In this document: positions 34,801 through 46,800 of the stretch, piece by piece
How positions within the stretch are numbered: the stretch's first letter is position 1
How the letters are laid out: every line of letters starts with the position of its first letter
From: Congeria kusceri
Taxonomy: Eukaryota; Mollusca; Bivalvia; Myida; Dreissenidae
Assembly (NCBI GenBank): GCA_027627225.1
Contig: CM051030.1
Span: 4,121,501 to 4,185,500 of the forward strand
Length of the DNA: 64,000 nucleotides
Direction: 5' to 3'
The notes under the pieces: generated by a model
Database searches by the model: none
Told to the model about the DNA's origin: nothing
What the model saw: only the letters and a program-made list of their open reading frames with translations
Program-made: the position numbers and the translations under genes

Positions 34801-37800
34801 ATTCGGCCTTTCGGTTCTTTGATCGGTCTTCCGTATTTGAAATATGACCGTGGAACCTTTTGTAAGGGTGGCCCCAAGAGACTTGGTTTTAATCAACACC
34901 GACACTGCGTACCCATTGTTTAGTTTATGAACATGGCGGTGAATCCTACCGGCAAAGTTCCTAGGGTTAGTTATCATTTTGGGGTTAACTGTCTGGTAAG
35001 ATCGATTCACGGCCTCACACTATTGTGTAGTGGTTAAAAATTAAGTTTCATCAAGTGCTGATGGAGACAGCATAATGGCCATGCATTTTAAAAGTTATGC
35101 CTTATCACCCTCAGTCATTATTAGTTTAGCAGTCATTGGCATTAAGTTGTAGGCCTGTCAGTAGTTACCACAACAAACTAAACTAATGCTTTGACGGGCT
35201 CTCCGCAATACCCATCAAAGCAAGAACAAGTGCATCGGCTACCTTGGGCATATATTGTTTTATTTTGTTTAGGTCACCATTGTAAACCTTGTGGGCTGTT
35301 TTTAACTCTGCCACACACCGTTGTTTTATTGAAAGAGCAAAGCGATTCTTAATGTTTGTGTTTGAAGACCCTTTGAACATATTTGAACTAAAGTTGGCTT
35401 TGTAAACAGCACGCTTCAATGAGTTTCCTAAGTGCCTTATGGCGTTAAAGTGTTAAACTTTATGTTCATTCCATTTGCACACACCTGCATGACTCCTATA
35501 GTCACCATCACCAGTATAACAATCTATTTGAACATCATTTGATATGTTGCGGGACACTATTTCAGACCATTTACCTTCGTTACCTATTGGATCTGAATCG
35601 GATACATTTGCGGAGCAATGGCCCCTATGGTTTGGACAAACAACATTGTTCGACTTATTTCGCAAGTGAGCTCCGATCATACACAGTTTATTGGCAATAT
35701 GTAACCCTACTATTTTCTTGTCTTTAGTGTTATTTTCACAAAACGTGGTTGTCGCGATAGACCCTGCCTGAAATGGGGTCGAGTCGGAATTGAACATGGA
35801 CAGGATGGGGGCTATTATATAAGCGTTGTTAAGAATTCTGCGCACACCTGTATTGCTAATTGGTGTAGTGCACAGACCTAGCTGACGGCCCGAAAAGACG
35901 CGACCCCGAAATATGTGTGCCTTTGCGGCACGCCTACCACGACCTTTTTACTATCAACCTCCTCGTAAAGTTTGCGATACTTGCTAATGTATGAACACTT
36001 TGTACACTTTAGCCGCTCACGCCAACCTAGACCCCACTTAATGGAGTAAGCGGCATTAAAATTTAAATCATCATCACAGTTTGGTTTGATTTGAGTACCG
36101 TATGTTCTTTAAATGCAGTGTTAAAAAGAACCTAGACCTCAGCCTGAACCATCAACTTATTGGTATACAAGTCTGGATGAAGTGACGAGTCATCAAAACT
36201 ACTGTACTCATCAACTACATTGGAGGCATTGGGACGGGGTCGTAACAGTTGTGTCCATACCATCGGTATCTTTGAAGATTAGTACATTGTTGTTGTAATG
36301 TATTCTACTACCAAATGATTTTTTTTTCCATTCTCACATATGTCTTATCAACAACAGTAGGAAAAGAAAGAGTTTTACCCTTATTGGGACTCCCAGGCCC
36401 CTTTTTGAACCAAACTTTTCGCAAGTGAGCTCGACGCTTTGTAGCCCGCATAGCGACTAGCCGTATGGCAATAAAAACAAAGTAAACTATTGTATATGTA
36501 CACTAATTATATCTTACTTGCACTAGCAATCACAATAATAGGTAAACATGCACAGAAAACCTTCTTACACAGCAGAGAGTACTGGATACAGACTGAAGAT
36601 TGCTGGAGACCGGCCTAAAAGGATTTCACACCTCACCCACAGACTCAGGTGTGACACAAGACTGTTAATTAGTACCTGGCATTGACATTTGGGGTAATGT
36701 TTTGGTTTATTGTGTGTCAGGAGGTAAAGTCTGTTGCTTTTTATGTAAACAAACCCTTCTCTGGATTCAAATGGCATCTGAAACCCTACTTTTATATGGC
36801 TTTTACCCAAAACAATGCAGATTTTTTTTAGCTCGAAACAGCTTAAAAACCTGTTCTATAACATTTAGAATATCAATGAATATTGTTTTCACTTCTGATA
36901 TTATATATTATGTCTGCCATGCCTCAAAGTTGTGTTTTATTCTGAGTTAAAATAATGTTTTCCAAGATGTACATAAGTACATTTTTTCGGTCAAAATTCT
37001 TGTCTCACAACGCCTTTATATGTGGTATTTTCATCGTTATTTTTTCCAATAAATCCTTATGATAGGACTTCATGTTCTTTCCCGAAATAGATCAGACTTG
37101 TGAAAAAGTTTTTCTTCAAATGTGAAAGGGTTTAGATAATAAACACACAGGGTTCAGTGTATAATGCATACGATTTGTAAAATACAGTTTAAATGATATG
37201 TTTTGGTATCAATTTAAAGGTATATATGTAAGAAATAAGAAAAAAGGACAGTTTGAGGCACTACTTTGTCTTAGTGGTTACCAGCCTCATAACTTTTGGC
37301 CCATGTATTCATGCACAAAATGGCAGCCCCATGCCTGTCAAAACCGGTGTGTTTATTCTAACGTAAATATTCTGAGATACAACGTATAGAAATTTTTCAC
37401 ATGCTGTTTTTTCAAAAGGTTATGGCCTTATCTTTCCAACGATGTATGGTGATATATTGGGAAGAAGCTTGGTTAAGGTGAAAATTGAGATCAAACATTG
37501 AATATTTTATATGTAACAATGAAGGAATTTATTTGCGCATGCGTAACTACGAAGCGAGACACAATATTTGGCCGCGAGATACTACGTCAGTGCAAGATCT
37601 CGTGCCTCGCTTCGTCTCTCGCGGGAATATCGTGTCTCGCTTCGTGTTTCGCGCAATTCTCGTGTCTCGCCCTCGCCGTAAGAGGCACGATATTCCATAT
37701 GACCCTAACCGGATTCCGTACTAATCGGCGATGATGCATGACGCAATGCTATGGAACAGCGATGTTGCTTACGCGCAGTGATACATGACACAATGTTATG

Positions 37801-40800
37801 ATATAGCGATGACGCATTGAGCTGAGTTAGTGCTGATGAAATGTGTTCAGTATTGACGCAATGTTATGCATTAACTAGCGATTATGCAATGTTATGAACA
37901 AGCGATTACGCAATGTCCTGAAAAATCGATTACGTAATATCACGACGCAGCGATGACGCAATGCTATGCATTAGCAATGAGGCAATGTTATGCATTATCG
38001 ATGACGCAATGTTATGCATTAGTGACCTCACTTACCGGTGATGACGCCGCTGACGATGGCGATGCCGATAGAAACAACGAGTGCCAGGATCTGATAACCG
38101 CCCTGCTGTTTGGGGGTCCAGCCGGCCTTTTCCGGTAATGTGTTAGGAAATATCTCGGTATAGCTGCGGGGAAAGAAGCAACGTTATTGCGTACCGAAGA
38201 TTAACTTACTCACATAGATTTGTTCATAGATTTTAGTGTTGTTGTTTTTTTAAATGTCATTAAATGGCGTAACTCCAAAAGTATTTAGCATCTGGAATTA
38301 TCTAAAGCAATTATACATCATATTATTATAAAGATATTTTTAACAATTTGCCTTCGCCAGGACTCAAACCTACGATCTTCGGGATTAAAAAAATCTGATG
38401 CACTAATCACTATGCCATTGACTTGTATTTGTTAACAATTTGTAAGGCATACAAGTGTTTTAATATTTACAAAAGAAAAAAAGCCAATTCAATTCATAGT
38501 TTACGACAATTTTTTTATTTGCCAATGAAAACAACATTTTCATAATTTTCAATCAGCAGCAGAAAGCGTTTGCTGAAATTTTTACGCAAATATTTTTGAC
38601 TCAGTTTAAATATACGGGTGATTTTGTATGGGTAGCCAGCGAGAGGTGAAACAAACAGGATTTTATTTTAGGCCCTACCTTGCTCCCCATTTCTCCGTGG
38701 AGCCGATAGCCGCCATGATGCCGCCCGCCACACCCGCCAGGATCGCGGGCATGCCGTGCAGGTTGTTGACTCCGCACGTGTCGTGGATGAGCAGCTTTTC
38801 CCTCAGGAATTTCTGAAACAGACCAATTAATTTTCGAAGAGGTGTAATCAATATGGCGTCCGCCTTGCGATCGGGAGGTTAGATGACGAAGTTAGATCCT
38901 AAAACGGGGAGCTTTTGAAAGATCCTTCTCAAAAGACAACAAGTACTGGTTCTACCCGTAAACGAACTGATGTGTGTCCCAATAAGCCTCATGTTTTCGA
39001 CAAAATCGAGCTAAAATAAATCAATTTAAACGAACTGTATTAAATTAACAATTTTTTTTCAACCTAAGCCTGGCGAATATTGAGGCAGATATTAGTTAAT
39101 ACGCGTGCATGCGCAAAAAGTAACAACGTATTCAAGTTATTAAAATAGAGTAGTACACGCATACACACGCGCACATGTCTAATACCATCTCACATGCATG
39201 CACGCGAACCCGCACATTCCTGGACGCACGCAAGTCTAACACGCCACACACGCACGTATTCACACGCACACTTACGCACGCCTCTAATAAAACACATATT
39301 CATGCATGAACACACGCACACCATCTAGAATATAACATGCACTATCGTGCGCAAGCCGCAAACATCATATACACACGCATTTACGCGCGCACCCATGCGT
39401 ACACACTCACAACAAACACGCAAGTTATTATGTATACGCAGACCACACGCACGAAACTCGCGCGAAACCATATATACGCACACAACTTCCGCCGCTCGCG
39501 CGGACTCACCGAGATGAATTTAAATCCAGTCACTGATATGATGGCGGCCACTGATCCCATTATGAGAGCTCCAAACGGATGTAGCGGCATGTTCGCGGTT
39601 GTGCCGACGGCAACCCCGCCGGCGAGCGTAGAGTTCTGGATAAATTCCTGGAAAAGAGTCCAAATAAACAAGCGTTGTCATTGTAAGCGACAAATGCCCT
39701 CGAAAATGTGTGTTTACAGAAGAAAGAGTAATATTCCTTGTACTCGACATATCCTCTCAAAGCCCTCTATCATTACATGAAGTACCATTTGAATCCTTTT
39801 AATACTTATTGAGTTATGATCCGCACAAGAAAAGAACACTTTATTAGAATGCTCTGCACAAGGAAAAAATATGCCATGAGCTCCGTAAATATTAAAGAAA
39901 GAGTTATGGTCATCGCACTCTGCACATCCTATCAAAGCCCTCTAACATTACTTGAAGTGCCATTTAAATCTGTTTAATACTTTTCGAGTTATGATCCGCA
40001 CAAATCAATTAAACTATGTTATAATGCTCTGCACAAGAAAACAAAATACGCCTAGAGCAATAACTCCGTAAACATTAAAGAATTATGGTTCTTGCAATCT
40101 GCACTTCCTCTCAACGTCCTCTATCTATATATGTGGTTTTATTTTAAATCTTTCAATACAAATGGAGTTATTCTCCGCACAAAAAAATAACCAAAGGTTA
40201 ATAATTCCGTAAATATTGAAGAACGAGTTATGGTCCTTGTACTCTGCACTTCCTATCAACACCTTCTTATCAATATATGTGGTTTTATTTTAAATCCCTT
40301 CAATACTAATGCAGTTATGCTCCGCACAAGAAAATTAACCAAAGGACAATAACTCCGTAAATATTGAAGAAATAGTTATGGTTCTTGTACTCAGCACTTC
40401 ATCTCAACGTCCTCTATCATTATATAAAGTATCATTTGAATTCCTTCAATACATTTCGAGTGATACTCCGCACAAGAAGCGGGACGGACGGACGAACAGA
40501 CAAACGGACGATGCGATTACTATATGCCCCCGAAGTTCCCTTCAGGGGGTGCATAAAACGAATTAAAACTAGATTTGTGACATGAGTGACGGATATACCC
40601 CCACAATATGGCCTTGTCACAAAACTATGGCATCCATTTGAAAGAAATAGACACAGAGAGAATGCTTTTATTTGTGAATGTTTAACAGTGTATTTGGAAA
40701 AATTTCATTTCAATAGGAGCCATAACTCTTTCAACATTTAGTAGTTTGTAACTGAAGTTGAACTTTATCTGTATTTTAAGATGTTACACCTGTGTAGAAA

Positions 40801-43800
40801 ATACATAATTTAACAAGAAATGTGGAAATTCCACGAAACCCAAATTTTTCTAACGAAATGCATAAGTCAGCACAGTAATGAAAGAAAGTTATGGGTGCAA
40901 GGTGAAGGTCATACAGCTATGGCTAGGAAATGGTGGCCTTGACCTTGCAATCCAAAGCAAGGTCTCAATATTAGGTATTTACATATGAAGTTTCATTAAA
41001 ATATCTAAATAAGTTATTGAGTGCAAACCGTTTATTTTAGTAAAGGTGACCTTTACCCCACCCACTCCATATGCAATCACAAGAGAGGTCTAGATATAAG
41101 GTATGGACATATGAAGTTTCATGAAAATATCTCAATTCGTTCTCTAGGCATTGAGTGGAAACATTTTACCTATTTTTAGTAATGGTGACCTTGACCCCAT
41201 CCACCCCATATGCAATCCCAAGCAAGGTCTCAATATGAGGTATCTACATATGAAGTTTCATTAAAATATCTCAATGCATTCTCAATTTATTGAGCGGAAC
41301 TGTTTTTATATTTTTAGTAATGGTGATCTTGACCCTGACACCATCCATCCCATACGAAATCCCAAGCAAGGTTTCAATATAAAGTATCTATGTATGACGT
41401 TTCATTAAAATATCTCAATGCGTACTCAAGTTATTGAGTGGAAACTGTTTTTCTATTTTAAGTAATGGTGACCTTGACCCCACCCACCCCATATGCAATC
41501 CCAAGCGAGGTCTCGATATGGGTATCTATGTATGACGTTTCATCAAAATATCTCAATGCATTCTCAAATTATTGAGCGAAAACCGTTTTTCTATTTTTAG
41601 TAATGTGACATTGACCTTGACCCCATATGCAATCCCAAGCGAGGTCTAGATATAACGTATCTATGTATGACGTTTCATTACAATAGCTCATTCGTTCTCG
41701 AGTTAGAGAGTGGAAACAAAAAGTTGACGCCGCAATGCCTCTGTCAAAATTCCGTGGTTTGTAACCAAAGTAGAACTCAAGCCGTATTTTATGATGCTAC
41801 ATATATATACCAAGAATTATTTGAATATGTCACGCCATTGTTGAGTTATCATCAGGAAACCATAATTTTAGGGAATTTAAGTCGAAAAGGGGCCATAACT
41901 CTGTCAAAATTGTTTGTAACCAAAGTCGTACTTGACCCGTATTTTATGATGCTGCACATGTATACCAAAAATTATTTGAATATGTCAAGCCATTATTGAG
42001 TTATCGTCCGGAAACCATATTTTTAGGGAATTTATGTCGAAAAGGGGCCATAACTCTGTCAAAATTTAGTGGTTTGTAACCAAAGTCGAACTTGACCTGT
42101 ATGTGATGATGTTACACATGTGTACCAAAAATTAATTGAATATGTCAAGCCATTCTTGAGTTATCATCCGGAAACCAGTAATTTGATTGTTTCTAGTTCT
42201 TTGATTGTCACTATGCCTCGCCTTCTTACTAGGGATGGGACCGAATTCGATAATATTCGAATATAAAAAAACGAATACGAATATTCTATTTTCACATATA
42301 TTTAAAGATTTTTTTTTAAGTGAAGTTTTTTTCCAGTTTGATTGCAAAGTTAACATGAATTCCAGTCGTATTTCCTGCCTAGCAGGTGGGCGGGGCAGTC
42401 TAACGTTTTTACAACTGATGCCAAACATGTCCAATTAACGACAATTGATAATTGGCAGGGGTGCCACATCTTTACAAGGGCCGCGAATTAACGGTTTGTA
42501 GGAGGCGCGAACATGACACATTGTATCCACAAATAACAAAACTGGGCCATGTTGTTGATAACGGTTTCACAGTTTGCACAAGGCGTACATTGTTGTTTAT
42601 TATCCTTAAGTGACATCTATACTGTCAACTTGTTTACATTAAATTACAATTACTTTCTAAGTAAACCAATCAAAATGAATCCATTATCAGCCAATCAATT
42701 TCTTAAACAAAATTAGCATGATCTGGTCAATCTTAACGTTTCGTTTATTGGCAAAAACGGCAAAAGCATTGCCGTGGGCCATTTACAATTATTTATAAGA
42801 TTATGTCCAAGACATACAGACAACAATCATATATATACACAATCATATACATACATATCTCATGACTTTTTTTTTATAATATATACATCAAATATATATA
42901 TTCAGAGTTTCACACAGCAAGCAATGTATCACGTAAAATCATAGCATTATGACAATATTTAGCAATGTGTCTGATTTTTCGTTTAGACTTCGTCGACATG
43001 AAATTAATAAACATATTTATAGACAGCCAGGAAGTATGTACTAGATATTTTTTTCTAATGTCAGTAAAAGCAGTACAACATAACAAGAAATGGTATTCAG
43101 TTTCAACAGTGTTTGATGAACATAATCTACACACTCTATTACTTCGATCTACATTAGTATATCTGCCAGTTTCAATTTCTAAATTATGTGAGCTCAGACG
43201 TAGTCTTGTAAGGGATATTCTTGATTTTTCATGTGATACATAATCTAAATAGTCTTCATATTCAAAATTACTTTTAAATTTACAGTAGTAAAATAATTTA
43301 GGCATATTTGATATGGATTCGAACCATGTTTGTTGGAACTGGTCACGGATCCGTTGTTTCACTGTAGCAGAATTAATGTTGACATTAGGATTTTCAAATA
43401 GATCACCATTTCCCAGGCTTTCAAAGTAGGATTTGCATGCTTTAAACCAGCAAAAGGCATTTAGATTCCGTTGATTTACAAGCACTCTATACATAATAGA
43501 GTCTTTATTATTCATTAATTTTACATAAAATTTAAGAGCTCTTTCTTTACACAACACTGATAACGGATATCTGCCAGTTTCACCTAATACAGCCATATTT
43601 GATGTTGATTGTTTTACACCAAGAATTATTTTCAAAAATTTAAAATGTAAGGTATCAATTTCTTTAAAGTTATCTATTCCCCATATTTCTGAACCGTACA
43701 GTAGAATAGGTAAAATCATACAATCAAATAGATATAATTTAGTCTTAACATCCATTTTAACATTATTAAATAAACAAAGAAGACTATGGTATACGTCACT

Positions 43801-46800
43801 TGTAAAGTATTCTCCATTATATCAACACCGTATATTATACTAGAGTCTTTGTTAATAAACAATGCCACCATCACGTGCTTGGAAGTACTTAACGCGGTCA
43901 TTAGACAAAACCCAGGAAACGTGTAATCTGCACAGCAGATACAAGCTTCATGGTTCTGAAAAAAAAAAAAACGGAACGATTAAAAAGTTAATTAACAATA
44001 CATTTAACAATATCTTATATTTCTTTATATTTGCCTAACACTCACAAAGTTATATCGCTCATTTACCAATGAAACAAGGTAACACAACTACGTACACGTC
44101 GTATACATATTTCGGATGGGTAAATATTCGGACAGAGTGCCGTATATAGTAGTATATAGTAGTATTTACAAAACGAATATTCGAATACCTAAAACGAATA
44201 TTCGAATATTGATTTCAGTATTCGGTCCCATCCCTAATTTTTACCATGCTGAACTTCCCGTTCTCGTCATAGATGGCGCACAGGCCGAACGTCACCACGG
44301 TGCACGCGGCCAGGGAGAGGTAGGTGTTCAGATAGGCCCTCTGCTGCTCATCGTCCGCTGCCGCGCCGCCGTTGAAACTCGGCCAGTACAGCCACAGGAA
44401 TATGGTTCCTTGATACAACACAATACAGCTATGATTGTGATCAATATTGACTGCTGTTAGTACCCCCAGAGAAATAGGTACCTGGATACAGCTATGATTT
44501 TAATAAATGTTAACACCCTCCCGCACAGCTACTATTCCTTTGATCAAGGTTGATGTCTCCTTCACAGCAAATATTATTTGGACTAATGTTGATTCTCCCA
44601 AACGCACAGCTACACTATTATTTTGATCAATGTTGATTCTCCCAACCGCAGAGCTACAATATTATTTTGACCAATGCTGATTCTCCCAACCGCACAGCTA
44701 CACTATTATTATGATCAATTTTGATCCCTCCCGCACAGCTACTATAATTTTGATCAATGTTGACTCCCCACCACTGCACAGCTATTATTATTTTGATCAA
44801 TGTTGATCCCTCCCGCACAGCTACTATTATTTTGAACAATGTTGATTCCCCACCACTGCACAGCCACTATTATTTTGATCAATTATGACTCCCCACCACT
44901 GCACAACTACTATTATTTTGATCAATGATGATTCCCCACCACTGCACAGCTACAATTATTTTGATCAATGATTCCTCCCCACCACTGCACAGCTACTATT
45001 ATTTGATCAATGTTGATCCCCCGCAGAGCTACTATTATTTTGATCAACGATTACTCTCCACCACTGCACAGCTACTATTATTTTGATCACTGGTGATTTC
45101 TCCCGCACAGCTACTATTATTTTGAACAATGTTGATTCCCCACCACTGCACAGCTACTATTATTTTGATCAATGTTGATCCCTCCTGAAAAGCTACTATT
45201 ATTTTGATCAATGTTGATCCCCCCGCACATATATTATTATTCTGATTAATGTTGATCCCCCCGCACAGCTACTATTATTTTGATCACTGGTGATTTCTCC
45301 CGCACAGCTACTATTATTTTGAACAATGTTGATTCCCCACCACTGCACAGCTACTATTATTTTGATCAATGTTGATCCCTCCTGAAAAGCTACTATTATT
45401 TTGATCAATGTTGATCCCCCCGCACATATATTATTATTTTGATCAATGTTGATCCCCCCGCACAGCTACTATTATTTTGATCACTGGTGATTTCTCCCGC
45501 AGAGCTACTATTATTTTGAACAATGTTGATTCCCCACCACTGCACAGCTACTATTATTTTGATCAATGTTGATCCATCCTGAAAAGCAACTATTATTTTG
45601 ATCAATGTTGATCCCCCCGCACAGATACTATTATTTTGATCAATGTTGATTCCCCCGCACAGCTACTATTATTTTGATCAATGCTGATCCCCCCGCACAG
45701 CTACTATTATATTGATCAATGTTGATTCCCCCGCACAGCTACTATTATTTTGATCAATGTTGATCCCGCCGCACAGCTACTATTATTTCGATCAATGTTG
45801 AACCCCCGCACAGCTACTATTATTTTGATCAATGTTGATCCCTCTCGCACAGCTACTATTATTTTGATCAATGTTGATTCCATGCAGAGCTACTATTATT
45901 TTGATCAATGTTGATCCCTCCCGCACAGCTACTATTATTTTGAACAATGTTGATTCCCCACAACTGCACAGCTACTATTATTTTGATCAATGTTGATCCC
46001 TCCCGCACAGCTACTATTATTTTGATCAAAGTTGATCCCCCCGAACAGATATTTTTATTTTCATCAATGTTGAACCCCCGCACAGCTACTATTATTTTGA
46101 TCAATGATTACTCCCCACCACTGCACAGCTACTATTATTTTGATCAATGTTGATCCCTCCAGCACAGCTACTATTATTTTGAACAATGTTGATTCCCCAC
46201 CAGTGAACAGCTACTATTATTTTGACCAATGTTGATCCCCCCGCACAGCTACTATTATTTTGATCACTGGTGATTTCTCCCGCACAGCTACTATTATTTT
46301 GATCAATGTTGATTCCCCACCACTGCACAGCTACTATTATTTTGATCAATGTTGATCCCTCCTGAAAAGCTACTATTATTTTGATCAATGTTGATCCCCC
46401 CGCACAGATACTATTATTTTGATGAATGTTGATCCCCCCGCACAGCTACTATTATTTTGATCAATGTTGATCCCCCCGCAAAGCTACTATTATTTTGATC
46501 AATGTTGATCCCCCCGCACAGCTACTATTATTTTGATCAATGTTGATCCCGCCGCACAGCTACTATTATTTCGATCAATGTTGAACCCCCGCACAGCTAC
46601 TATTATTTTGATCAATGTTGATCCCTCTCGCACAGCTACTATTATTTTGATCAATGTTCATTCCATGCAGAGCTACTATTATTTTGATCAATGTTGATCC
46701 CTCCCGCACAGATACTATTATTTTGAACAATGTTGATTCCCCACAACTGCACAGCTACTATTATTTTGATCAATGTTGATCCCTCCCGCACAGCTACTAT

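Larger units (their letters stand above)
33277..37694. mobile_element. Mutator-like element with HNH-type nuclease ORF, inserted in the last Rh intron
   Basis: The edges carry AATATCGTGnCTC in inverted orientation (from 33279; ending 37694), followed inside by clusters of palindromic CGCGAGACACGAAGCGAGAC words (33290-33560; 37550-37690). Inside are two ~400-bp direct repeats, a plus-strand HNH-like ORF and a minus-strand transposase remnant. It splits a short-unit array into 33000-33276 and 37720-38035. Target duplication not resolved, so the ends are approximate. Confidence 0.65.

Noticed and set aside
33616..37547. LTR retrotransposon
   Set aside because: The direct repeats lack TG...CA ends, no primer-binding site or polypurine tract was seen, and the enclosed proteins are not gag or pol.
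39120..39480. CpG-island promoter
   Set aside because: CpG content comes from an ACAC/CGCG low-complexity tract inside an intron of the Rh gene.
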